Assembly (NCBI GenBank): GCA_036346275.1
Contig: CM070720.1
Coordinates: forward strand, 12,439,278 to 12,503,277
Origin: Otatea glauca
Taxonomy: Eukaryota; Streptophyta; Magnoliopsida; Poales; Poaceae
Length of the DNA stretch: 64,000 nucleotides
Reading direction: 5' to 3'
The first letter of the stretch is position 1. Each line of letters opens with the position of its first letter. Made by a program: the position numbers and the translations under genes. Below the pieces are notes generated by a model. The model searched no databases. It had not been told where the DNA came from and saw only the letters and a list, made by a program, of their open reading frames with translations. Below are positions 1 through 11,079 of the stretch, one piece after another.

Positions 1-1856
1 CGATATCATCACCTAAAAACAACATTGATAGCAAGATTGAGTACATTGTGTACTCAGCAAGACTTATAGTGTATCACAGATGCAAGTATAAATATATGCA
101 GGTTATAGCAATGGAAGGGTTTCCAGAATTATTTTGCATTGGAAAATTGAAGCATAATCATTTACTAGATTGCAACCGAAATTTGTAAAAGAGCATTTAT
201 TGTATTAACCAAGTATTAATATAGCGACGAGATTATAGAGCAGTCTACCCGACTGATTCAATCCATTCCCATGTCATCTCCTGACATGAAGTATATTCCA
301 AAACGCCATTTCCCCACCAAACCTTTTTTAGAAATATTAAAACTCTAACCATGTGATGGCATTACCAAGTGCCTTTAACCGTAGGCGCGGCTAATTAATT
401 AGATTTACAATCTGCAGAGGTGTACAGCTTTTCCCACAAGAAATGATCTGCCATTTTTGCTAGGCCAGTTGACACTCTTCCTTTGGGGTGTCGGCATGGT
501 GATCATGATATAACCGTTACATTGTCTAGACCTAACTTTGCACCAGCCCGTTGACGTTGAATCCTTGATATCGAGAAGAAACATGACAGTGGTTCCCTGT
601 CATTTTAAAGTGATAACACAAGCAGTAATTCCTTGCGATAAAAGCTGTAAATCCCTGCGGTAAGGGTTTCTTCCCATACCAAGGCGTACACCGTTATACT
701 GATATGCATTTACCCACAACGAAGTGTGGAAGCCCCTCATAAGCAAGCCTAGAAAGTCAATATGCAAAGCCAGACCTAAGCAACTTAATAGGTTAAGGCT
801 GTCCCATACCAGCACTCATGGTTGTACGATTTTCTTGGCTTGAAAACAACCCATAGCTCAGTCCTTAATCCGACACGGGCAATACTCCTCCCTACACTAC
901 GTAAAAGTCTAACCCTTTGCACAACCGGCTATTGCCAATAATTGCCCGCATCTAAATCATAGTTTTATTTTGAGTTTTTAGTCAAAATATCCACAATCGG
1001 CAACATACTAATTCCAACATTTTCAAATTCCCAAGAAACAATTTGATTTAATCATCAACTTCGTTGCTAAATGTGCATGGCTAAGCGTGATTATTAATCG
1101 TATATTACCCAAGTTGATATTATGTAATGTCTATCCCTTTTTCTCTGGTTAACAAGGTTCATATGTCAATACTTATCAAGGAAGTTCCATGAAATATCAG
1201 GTATATCTACCAATATCCCAATATAGCATTTTTATGAGAAGAACGCGCATGCATAATAGTTTTGCAAGCATTGAAAGTAAATATTCGAAGTAATAGGATC
1301 AAAATGATCAAGGGGGTGCTTGCCTTGCTGATCGTTGTCAGGTATAAAGTCCGGGTCATCGGCTACCAAATCAGGCTCATCAGAATCTACTCGTCGATCA
1401 TCAGGAATAACATACAATAAATAGCAAACCAAAATATGGGCAAAAAGAAGACAGATAGAAAATCCAAATAAAAGCTTATTCAGAGAAACAGGAGTGTTTA
1501 TTAGTAAGATTATGATTCGTGTGTATGTGGTTATACTATCTTTTTATTTGTGTTTACCTATACTACTTTTGGACTTAAGGGATATCAATTGTTTCTTGCT
1601 TCATGTGAATTATTCATTTTATTTTATCGAATTCTAGATGCTAAAATTATTTAAAGAAGAAAGATTTATCTTACAGTGATAACATAAAGTAAAATGTTGT
1701 TAATAGGACTCAGATGAAAAGCAATGTATTTAAAGACTTTTGAATTAAACATTTATCATCATGCTTCTTGCTGTTATGAATGTATGACATATTACGTTAT
1801 TCACCACATCCTCATGTACAAATTTTTAGATACAGGTATGATCTTATATGAACACA

Positions 1857-2006
1857 CATACATACATACATACATACATACATACATACATACATACATA
1901 CATACATACATACATACATACATACATACATACATACATACATACATACATACATACATACATACATACATACATACATACATACATACATACATACATA
2001 CATACA

Positions 2007-2035
<29 letters not shown>
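1857..2035. repeat. (TACA)n microsatellite, about 45 units
   Basis: An uninterrupted four-base repeat (CATA/TACA/TATG on the other strand) runs for about 179 bases inside the left half of the giant LTR. It opens long reading frames in several phases (YIHT or VCMY repeats) that are meaningless. The lack of interruptions suggests that it is young or still changing length. Confidence 0.97.
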
Positions 2036-2038
<3 letters not shown>

Positions 2039-2227
2039 GGCATATGCTTATTATGCTCTTCATACAAGAACACGGCCTATTTGCACAAACCATTATCTTC
2101 GTGATGTTTTTACCTAACCTAACATCATACTGCTATTATGCTAAAAAAGAAATATGTTTAGCAACCTTTTGAATTTCTTTTCTATTAGATCATCTATTGT
2201 TGCATACACTACTACAGAACTGGGCAT

Positions 2228-2480
2228 CACAACCGGCCTATTAGAAGCGGTTTAGTGCGAACCCGTTGTGATGTTCGCACCAGAAGCGGTTCGTTGGCAA
2301 CGGTCCGGAGAGGGCTTCCAGAAGCGATTTGAGACACGAACCGCTTCTGAAGGTTGCGTTCTAGAAGCGGTTCTTTTCTCAAACCGCTTCGATTTTCGAA
2401 GCGGTTTGAGAAAAGAACCGCTTCTAAACGCAACCTTCAAAAGCGGTTCGTGTCTCAAACCGCTTCTGGAAGCCCTCCCG
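2228..2480. repeat. Left subterminal motif array of the CACTA element
   Basis: Repeated AGAAGCGGTT and its complement AACCGCTTCT occur about every 20-40 bases, mostly as inverted pairs (for example around 2362-2432), so long hairpins can form. In En/Spm-type elements such arrays are the binding sites of the element's own DNA-binding protein; that role is inferred here. Confidence 0.85.
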
Positions 2481-3117
2481 CACAGCGCATTTAAACCCTT
2501 CTTCCTCCATGCGCCAAAGAGAGGTACGATCGAACAGAGAAGGCCGACCAAGCTACTGCTTCTTGGGAGGTGCTGTCCAAATTTTTAATTGGAGGTGATT
2601 AGCTCCAAATTAAGTGTTTCAAAGTTAGTAACATCATGTGAACATGCTTCTCACCTAGATATTGATATTTTTTCAATGGATGTGGAGAAATCTTGAACTT
2701 TTAAGCATGATCGAAAATTTGTTTTACAGCCTTGTTTTTGTTGTTGTATGAAGATGTAGGGTGGAGATCTAGTTCAAAATATGACATTACAAGGTAAAGG
2801 TGATCGGAAGCTTTAGATCTAGGTGGTTGTTAGCTTTAGAATCTTAAATATCACAATATTGGGAGAGATCTAGGTACAACATTGCAAGGAAGTAATTATT
2901 GGTGTACGAAATAAAATAGAAAAACATGTAGAAGGATAACAAATAATTACAAAGGTAGGAAGGGCTACAAAATAATTAGAAAGGTAGGTCTTTAATTGGA
3001 TGACGGTGTAGGTGGAGCTTTTTTTTGTTGGGTTTAAATGTTACGAAATTTAAGTTAGGTTATAATTTTGCTAACGGAATTTGTTATAATTTTTAATGAA
3101 ATTATAACTTGGTATAG

Positions 3118-4500
3118 ATGAATCGGCAATGGATGTATAATGCGGACCGTCGCTCGAGAGAGTTCATTGATGGCGTGCAGGCTTTTCTTGATGCGGCCGT
3201 TGCATTCTTGCCTCCAGGTAGCTTCATATGTTGTCCGTGTGTAGATTGCAAGAACGAGAAGGAGCACTCCCAGCGATGGCAAGTTATGAACCACTTGATC
3301 ATGAGAGGTTTCATGCCAAACTATACCTGTTGGACCAACCATGGCGAAGTTGAGGTGATTAGCCAGGAAGACGATGAAGACGAGGAAGAGGAAGATGGAT
3401 TCAACGAAGATCCCTGACGGCACGCACATCGCTCGTGGAAGAAACACTTGGTGACTTTGGTGATGATGAGTTAGACCGGATCTTTGCGTGACGAGAGGGA
3501 GACTACACAGATGAAAGATTCGAGAAGTTCCAGCGCATGTTAGAGGACCACGTAACTCCTTTGTACCCAAACCGTAGGCGGGGCCACAAAAAGCTGCGTA
3601 CCACACTGGAACTCATGTAATGGAAGGCTAGAAATGGTGTGTCAGATAAGGGATTCGATGAGGTGTTATCACTCGTAAAGAAGTTGCTTCCAGAAGATAA
3701 CACTATGCCCGAATCTACATATGAAGCCAAGCAAGTCGTCTGTCCTTTGGGATTGGAAGTACAGAAGATACACGTATGTCCTAATGATTGTATCCTGTAT
3801 CGTAATGAGTATGCCGATTTGGATGTTTGTCCAGTGTGTAGAGAATCACGGTATAAGGTGAAGCGTGATGATCCAGGTGAAATAGATGGGGAGCGAAAGA
3901 AGAAGAGACCTCCAGCTAAAGTGTTGTGGTATTTCCCTGTGATCCCCCGATTGAAACGTATGTTTGCTAATAAAGCTCATGCCCAGATGATGCGTTGGCA
4001 CAAAGAATAGCGTAAGGACGACGAGATGCTTAGACACCCTGCAGATGGCTCACAGTGGAGGAAAGTCGACCAGACGTACCCGAACTTCGCAGATGAGGTG
4101 AGAAACATAAGGTTTGGGTTGAGTACCGATGGGATGAATCCTTTCAGAGAATTGAGCAGCAGCCATAGCACCAGGCCTGTTACACTATGTATCTATAACA
4201 TTCCTCCATGGCTGTGCATGAAGCGAAAGTACACATGATGCCGTTGTTGATCCAAGGCCCCAAGCAACCCGGAAATGACATCGATGTCTACCTAAAACCA
4301 TTGGTTGAAGATCTTGTGACGTTGTGGGACGATGGTGCAAGGGTATGGGATGAGTACAAAAGGGAGTATTTCACCCTACGTGCATTGTTATTTGTAACAA
4401 TCAACGACTGGCCTGCTCTCGGTAACCTGTCTGGCCTAACTATCAAAGGATATAGAGCCTGCATCCAGTGCAAAGCCGCTACCTGTGCCGTCCAACTATT
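3118..4500 (+). pseudogene. TNP2-like CACTA transposase, N-terminal half, decayed
   Basis: The product would be the DDE-type transposase of a CACTA element. From the ATG at 3118 the translation has a Transpos_assoc-type region with the cysteine cluster CPCVDC and the motif NYTCWTNHG, an acidic stretch, then the TNP2 core start (PNDCILYRN, CPVCRESRY, RNIRFGLSTDGMNPF, YNIPPWLCMKRKY, GPKQPGNDIDVYL, ACIQCKAAT). The reading changes frame near 3417 and near 4238 and meets in-frame stops at about 3489 (TGA), 3618 (TAA) and 4008 (TAG), so no functional protein can be made. It ends abruptly after ACIQCKAAT, where a complete family member would continue for several hundred residues through MHVEKNVCDNL-type motifs (compare 49975-51648). 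The deletion joins it to the downstream second gene. Confidence 0.9.
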
Positions 4501-4517
4501 AACGGACAATAATTAAG

Positions 4518-7500
4518 GCTACACAGAAGAATAAACGTGGTCAGGCGGCGGCGGTAAAGAAGAAGAAGAAGAGAGACCAAGATCAGGAGAACCTCGAGAG
4601 GTTTTTGAAGGAGGCAGGACTCAGTTCTACAGCTGCAGCTCTTGGATTAACAGATGTGTAGGATCGAAATATACAGATCTAGCAATCAGAGGGGGGGTGA
4701 ATGATTGCGCGGAAGCTAAAATAAAATTTTTGTGATTTTTGAAACACCCCAAACAAACTTAGATCGCTTAATTTGTATTCAACAGAAACCTTATTGCGTC
4801 GGACCAAACTTTTACTTGTACTCCGGACCAAACTTCGTGCCAGACCAAATTTTCACATGTACTACGGACCAAATTTCTACTGTAGCAAAACCAAATCAAT
4901 TCACTCCGGACCAAACGAGACAGACTGATATATGTTTACTAAAACTAAAATTTCTGACGATCTAACCATTAGATTGATATGAAATTTTAACTGTAGAAAC
5001 TATATTCAATTACGAATCTAACACAAAAAGAATTAACTCAATTGGACTTATGGATCTGGAGTTATATTCTTTGCAAGATGACTGAAACGAAAACCGATCT
5101 AACAACGACGGACCAAATCAAACTAGCTATGGACCAAATCAAACTAGTTACGGACCAAACTCAAACAATGCGATTAACCGTAGATCCCACTGTTGGATTA
5201 GTGTGAAATTTTAACTGAAGCAACTAGATTCAATTATGAATCTAACCCAGCAAGAATCAGCTCGATCGAACCTACGAATCAAAAGTTATTTACCTCGCAA
5301 GCATGCTGTGACAGATTTTGACGAGAACAGACCAAACCCCAATTTCGTGATAAATCACAATCTACAAAAGATTAACCAATGAAACTTTTAGGAACTCTAA
5401 GTTGATACTCTAGGAAGGTTTTGTATAGATCAAATCAATATTAAACTTGTTGAAACAAGAGAGACAATGAATCAATCTATAAAAACAAAACCGGCAAACA
5501 AACCATAAACCGAACTCGAGCAAGTAATCACAGTCACCAGTAGCTTCGCGAAATCTTTAGCGCCGCTTTTCCTTCGCTCGGGTGTCATTCTTTGGCGTGA
5601 AACAAAAAGCGCGTAAAGAAGTCGCCGCAATCGGGAACTTGTGTGCAAGGAACATGCAGGAGGTCTCGTCACCAAGCCAAAAGGACTAGAAATTGATTTT
5701 TATTTCCTTTTGTCTAATCTGGTTACAGTACTCCAAACAAAAGAGTACAAACCCTAAAACCATAGCGCTCACAATAAACAGGAGACACCTCCCCCTATTT
5801 ATACTGAGCAAACATAAAGGGATTGAATACAACTCTACTTCCAACATGGAAAGAGTTTGTATACATCTCAACCTGGCCCAACATAGCCAAAAACATCTCT
5901 TGCACGTATGTACAGCCCACATGCTATAAATACATGACTAACCAGCCTCCATGTGCATGTTCTCTAGCCCGAACGTTCCGCATGACATCCTTGACCACCA
6001 AAACCTCGATTCCTCTCTCAATCTAGTCCCAACCTCGCCTCCATGAACCTAGTTCCGGTCCGTCATCGACCACGTTAAGCCTCGAGCAACACCGCACATG
6101 AATAAACAAGAAACAATTCCGAGCACAAGTCCACGACTTGACTCAACATCAGTCCATGCAAACACTCACACGAGCGCATTGCATCAAGCAGAATCATTAC
6201 CATGCTATCACCAGCATATCAAATAATCATCAGACATAGCACATGCAAGCACCACACATGCCATAATCACAACCACTTTGCAAAGCCAATTTCATTACTA
6301 AGCCAATTTTTCAGCACATGATTTCACAAGATGATATCCCAATGGCAACAAAGGTCAGATGGCAATTTCAGTTGGGCTGGGAGCTGATTGACCCAAATGA
6401 GATAAAGGATCTGCCAACCAAGATGCGGCAATTTCACGAATGGTACATGACACAGTCCGCTCAAGGAAGAACGATGTTCCCCCTCCGTTTCAAAGAAGAT
6501 GATTTTTATCGCGGGGACAACAACATATGGCTCGAATTTGACGACTTATACAATATTTACCATGCCGACTCCATCAACGTGTCTCTCATGAGTCTTGGTG
6601 CTGTAAGTGTCAAGCTCATACCTTTACCGTGTGCTTCCTCGTACAATAAAATTGCAACCCTTAAACTTATACCTTTCTATGTAGAATGGAGATACAACGA
6701 TGTAGAAAGAGAATATCTTCAACGTGGGCTTCATCGACCCGCAGATTGTTAACGAGTTCGTCTTTGGATACAACCGAAAGGATGTTGAAGATTACATTCT
6801 CGATGCATTCTTGGGACAGCACTACAAACCGTACATACTTCTGCCCTTCAACTTCGAGTACGTATATATACAACTTCTCATTCTTATATTTTCCAGGGCA
6901 TTTATAATACTACTAGCTAGTTACATATATGTAGCAATACATGAATAGGTTTCACTGGATCCTTCTTGTCATCAAGCTTGATAGCGGCGGATCATTGTTC
7001 AAGACTCAAAAGGACTCGGTGAAAAATATCAATTTATCATTGACACCCTAAACAGGTATATAGCACATATATATACGATAGTTTTTCTTATTATATATAT
7101 TGAAATGCCTTGCTAATTCCAACTCTGATAATTACCATTCATACTAACGCATCACACAGGGCATTCGCACGGTTTCGAAAGAAGCAACAAGGAGATTTCG
7201 AGAACGAATTTGATGTACAATTAAGCACTCGAGTACGTATTAAAGAATATTAATATGCCATAACAGTTTTTCATCCCAATAATCGTGTTCTTTTCAAATT
7301 TCATCGCAGGTTCTACAATAGACGGGTGGAAACAACTTATGTGGCTATTATGTGTGCCACTATATGCAAAGTATTACCCACGGTGATGTGCCGACAACCA
7401 ACGCCGAGGTAGTGTGCACATGTCAATTTCTTAGTACTTACACTTTAATAATTACATGTCTAGAGATTTACTTACCTCCCGCTTTGTCATTAGCGTCGAT

Positions 7501-7690
7501 GTGCAAGGCGTGATCCCGCCGCACCGGGTTGCGAGAATCCAAGAACAACTCATCGCCTTTATTGTCGATTTAGATTGAATCCACGAAAGGCGAGTTCCAC
7601 GCAAATGGTTGGAGAGATTGTCCTGAAATAAGGACAGGTGAACTGACATCGACGTCGACCAAGGGCACAAAGAGCGACACACGCAAGAAA
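4518..7690 (+). pseudogene. Ulp1-like (C48 cysteine protease) second gene of the CACTA element, 3' part, split by an LTR
   Basis: CACTA elements of grasses often carry a second gene ending in a SUMO-protease-like domain. Here a Lys-rich piece (4518-4656) is cut by the solo LTR; the frame resumes in phase after 6328 with DDIPMATKV and LGWELIDPNEIK. Probable introns follow: GTAAGT near 6611 to an AG before AATGG near 6683, and a GTACG donor near 6859 to AATAG near 6949. The protease signatures are visible in pieces: HWILLVI (catalytic His) near 6956, QDSKGLGEKYQF near 7000, and LCGYYVCHYM (catalytic Cys) near 7335, preceded by the conserved Gln. A TAG just after that Gln, a TAG near 6704 and a frameshift after HWILLVIK make it non-functional. 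The extreme 3' end near 7690 is a best guess. Confidence 0.82.
4657..6328 (-). mobile_element. Solo LTR, SIRE/copia-like, 1,672 bp, inside the CACTA second gene
   Basis: The segment begins TGTAGGATCG and ends TTTCACA and is flanked by the perfect 5-bp duplication AGATG (4652-4656 and 6329-6333). It has no internal coding region. Near its left end it contains CAGAGGGGGGGTGAATGAT, the reverse complement of the motif near the 3' ends of the SIRE-type LTRs at 12740-12786 and 22290-22327, so its own sense strand is minus. It most likely arose by recombination between the two LTRs of a full element. Confidence 0.88.
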
Positions 7691-7939
7691 TGAGCTCAAG
7701 ATTCGCCCTTTTATTCTTTGAAACTTGTAAAAGTGGCTTATTATTTCATGTGTTCATCAACATGTTCATTTTTAGTCTGTAATTATCTGAATGAATACTC
7801 ATGACTAATATATATATATTTAATTGTGTCAAAAAAACTCATGAAGTTCTATTTATTTTAATTGTCAAAATCTATAACAAAAATCCCTCTGAAAACATAT
7901 TCTATATTGAATATAATCAAAACGCTATGCTGTCAGACT

Positions 7940-8185
7940 CTTCACAAGCGGTTGGTAACTCCAATAGCCTGTGGAGAGAGCTTCTCCACAAGCGGTTCGT
8001 AACACCAACCGCTTTTGGAGAGAACCTCTCCACAAGCGGTTGGTAACACCAACCGCTTGTGGAAATGTCGAACCACAAGCGGTTGGCGAACCGCTTGTGA
8101 TACCCGACGGTATCACTGCATGATTGCTTACAAGCGGTTCTAAAACCGCTTCTGAAAGCTGTTTCGAACCGCTTGTGCATGCCCG
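7940..8185. repeat. Right subterminal motif array of the CACTA element
   Basis: CACAAGCGGTT and AACCGCTTGTG alternate in both orientations up to the right terminus. The motif is a variant of the left array (CAAGCGGTT against AGAAGCGGTT), so the two ends are related but not identical copies. Confidence 0.85.
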
Positions 8186-9226
8186 ATCCGCAGTAGTGAT
8201 AATTAAACCAATAATGTTATACTTTAATAATAAAGACCTAAGACAACTAGATAACCAAATATTTATATGTATATGGGGTCCTAGCAGATTGAGGATCATA
8301 ACAAAATTTGTTCCATACCAATTCAACTTTATTTGCAAAGTTTTTATATTTAGTCTATTTTCATAACCACTATACACCTCTGTATTAAAATATTTTTCCA
8401 TAGTAGCTTTTCAAAATATTTTTGCATATTCTGGAAGCTCTTGTTTTTATATGAATTTAGAAATTGGTTTCATCTCATTTTGATTTCAAATGCGAAAGAT
8501 ATTCAAGTTTGAATTTGAACTAGTTCTGAAAAACAGGAAAATTGCAAAATACGTTTCCAGAATATTGAAAACGTCTTTTGCTTCGCGCCAACAGTTCCCG
8601 TTTAAAACCGACTGAGACACTGACAGCTCGGGCCCGCATGTCAGCCGGCCAAAACAGGGCATGAGCTAGGGCTCGTCGCCGGCGAGGATCCGGTGACTTT
8701 TTGGTCCTGCCAAAGGCACGACTAGCATAAGCACACTTTTGCGCACCTAATGGTGGTACCCGTTCCTACTGGTGACCAGCCGGACCACCTCGCCACCGTG
8801 ACTATGCGGCGGCAGAAAAGGCGGCGAGCTACGCCGGCGGCAGAAAGCTTCTCTGACGGAATCGGTTCCAGTTCTAGCATCAGGGGACCCTAAGCATTCC
8901 ATTTTTATCAATAGAGAGCACAGAGGAGTGTCGGATTAGCTCACCACCGTTCGCCGGTTCTGGAGAAGAAGGGGGCTCGGTGGCGGCGAAGCTCCGGTTG
9001 ATGATTCCTGAAAACGAATGAGGGGTTTTGCTCAGGGTAGGACATAGAAGCAAATGCGCAAGGGAATTGGGGAGAAGATCAGTGTACTGGACAAAATCGG
9101 GTTCGATCCCGAAGCTAGGGTTCTTCGGCTGATTCGGGAAAATAAGAAATTGACAGAGCTTTGGTGGACGAGAGTGAATGGAAGTAGAGGGGAAATGATG
9201 AGCACTCCTCTGCGAACACAAGCTAG

Positions 9227-9234
9227 TATTTATA
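9227..9234 (-). promoter_or_regulatory. TATA box of giant LTR copy 1 (minus strand)
   Basis: The minus strand reads TATAAATA, followed downstream by GTTCGCAGAGGAGT. The other copy of the LTR has TATAAAA at the same place (38812-38818) followed by GTTCGCAGAAGAGT. Conservation of the box and the bases just after it marks the likely start of LTR transcription. The start site itself is inferred. Confidence 0.6.
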
Positions 9235-10365
9235 GCCGAGGGATTTGCTGTAGATAAGCTGGTCACCTGGTGTGAACTCGACGGCAGATTGCGGCGCTAG
9301 AATAGGAGCTGGTATGGGCGGCTTGCGGGAAATCCGGGCAAGGACGATGCGTGGCAAGGTCTTGATGAGGCGGTTTCCTCGGGCGAAGCGCAGCTGCAGT
9401 GGCGCGAGCTACAGCCGGCGAGCTATTCTCGGTCATGCGCGCGAGCTAAGCTGCGAGAGCAGAGGAAGAAGGCAGTGGCTGTGGCTGACAGGTGGGACCG
9501 CACAATAAATTGGGCCCGCGTGACAGCGAGAGAGGAAGAGAACTCCAGTTTTGACTACAAGAAGGCTGAATTGGGTTCACTGAGTACATTTTATATCTAA
9601 TCGGTAAATTAATGAGAAATTTACCGAGTTTACTAGAGGTAGATTAGGATCTACCATAAAAATTTTAGACCTATTGGACACTTACTGAATTTACTAAAAT
9701 TCCGACAGTGCACTGTGCACAAATTTATGCCTTCTGTTTTATATTTATTTGGGTATATATTTCCTACTCAAAAAATTTTAAACCTTTTTAGCAGGTTCCT
9801 AATATAGAAATTAACCTCCTTTTAAAATTTCAACTTCATATTGTTGATATTTTATTTAATAAAATTCTGACATTGATGTTTCCATATTTTCAGCTTTTTA
9901 GTTTTTGAATTTTTATAAATATCAAATATGAATATTATCTCCTGATATTTTTAATGTTGATTAATATATACAGGGTGAATATAATATAAAAATTTTCACA
10001 TCGAAATTAGGAAAATTTAATTTCTGACATTTTTACTATTGCTAGTCTTGATTCCTTAAATTACCTTTCTTTTAATCTTTTATTACTTTGACATGACTTT
10101 AAAATTATATTTTAGAATTCTGGATAGCTCCACGAATTTTACAGGGATTTTTCTTATTTTTTTATTTTACAAATCTTTTCTTATCACTTAAGTAATGGTT
10201 GGATGATTATCAAAAGGGATTTTCCCTTTAAGCAATAATCAAAGGAAATCAAGAAAACTCTGAGAAAATTCAGGAAAAACCAGAAAAATGTAAAAATGAA
10301 ATTTGGTTTAAATATTTACTTGATTTCTTATTTTTATTGGATTGGCAGGATGTTACATCAATTCT

Positions 10366-10780
10366 CTCTTTACATAGCTAGCTACATCTTGAGTATAATG
10401 CAATTAGAACCAATTAGTACTTTAGAACAAAAAGAACAAATGGATCTACACCAAGCTATATCAAAGCCATCTTCAATTCCCTCTTTACCAAGCTAGATGT
10501 ATATACCTTAAATATAATGTAATTATAACCAATTATTAGCCTAGATCATCTTCCTTTAAGTAACTATCTCCACATTAAGTATAATGCAATTAGAACAAAT
10601 TACTACTTTACATCACAGAGAACAAATGGATCTAAACTAAAGCTAGATTTAGAAACTATCTTCATTTTCCTATTTACCAAGCTAGATCTTAAATGTAATG
10701 CAAATTAGAACCAATTACTAACATTAGATGACCTAGAATAGAAGGATCTACAATCACACCTCCAAATCCACGGTCTCTTT
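10366..10780. repeat. Degenerate tandem repeat between the giant LTR and the old copia LTR
   Basis: Three diverged copies of an AT-rich unit of roughly 100-170 bases can be lined up by TATAATGCAATTAGAACCAATTA, ACAAATGGATCTA and TTTACCAAGCTAGAT (about 10395, 10578 and 10700). No coding potential or element ends are visible. It is the only stretch between the two elements here. Confidence 0.6.
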
Positions 10781-11079
10781 CCACCAGATCATCTCTGAAA
10801 GACCATGTCGTGGTCTACCCATGTTTGTGATGAGTTTTGTCTGTCTCGAGCGGTTCGAGTATCGCCGTGCCGATTTGTGGTCAAACGATTCGACTAGTTT
10901 GGTAGTAGCTAAGTATCGAGTAGAAATATAGCTGGGTCGAGCACTCCGCCGTCAGCTCAACTCGAGTCCTTAGTCTTACCAACTGTTACTCGATTGCATT
11001 TTATCGACTTGGTACCGTGATCGATCGAGTTGCGATCGATAGACTTGGTATCGAGTTGAGATCGATAGACTTGGTATCC

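Larger units (their letters stand above)
2207..8198 (+). mobile_element. CACTA (En/Spm) transposon, 5,992 bp, internally deleted
   Basis: The left terminus is CACTACTACAGAAC and the right terminus is the inverse CAGTAGTG. Both are flanked by the 3-bp target duplication ATA (2204-2206 and 8199-8201), which fixes the ends exactly. Subterminal arrays of an AAGCGGTT-type motif in both orientations sit just inside each end. It carries the N-terminal half of a TNP2 transposase (3118-4500) and the 3' part of an Ulp1-like second gene (4518-7690), both on plus. The rest of TNP2 and the start of the second gene are missing, so this is a deletion derivative needing transposase from elsewhere. A solo LTR (4657-6328) has landed in the second gene. 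Confidence 0.95.
1..10357 (-). repeat. Giant Ty3-type LTR, copy 1 (interrupted, left end outside window)
   Basis: This is a non-coding LTR read on the minus strand. Its minus-strand start TGTAACATCCTG is at 10357 and the sequence runs to base 1, where it corresponds to about 34915 in the complete copy at 34610-40019. Both copies share the segment around CTGCAGAGGTGTACA (about 410 and 35320), the AT-rich middle, a GC-rich block (8600-9560 against 38180-39230) and a TATA box. A CACTA transposon (2207-8198) splits it; the LTR resumes at 8202. Long minus-strand open frames in the GC-rich part (for example 8880-9266) lie in transcribed LTR leader and are not conserved as protein between the copies. 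The lineage (Tat/RIRE3-like Ty3) is inferred from LTR style only, since no internal coding region is attached. Confidence 0.72.

Noticed and set aside
1724..2104. Long frames of repeated YIHT or MYVC residues on both strands
   Set aside because: They are produced entirely by the TACA microsatellite; a four-base repeat opens several phases at once and nothing else supports a protein.
5472..6026. Short frames inside 4657-6328
   Set aside because: They lie within a solo LTR with perfect target duplication and show no protein feature.
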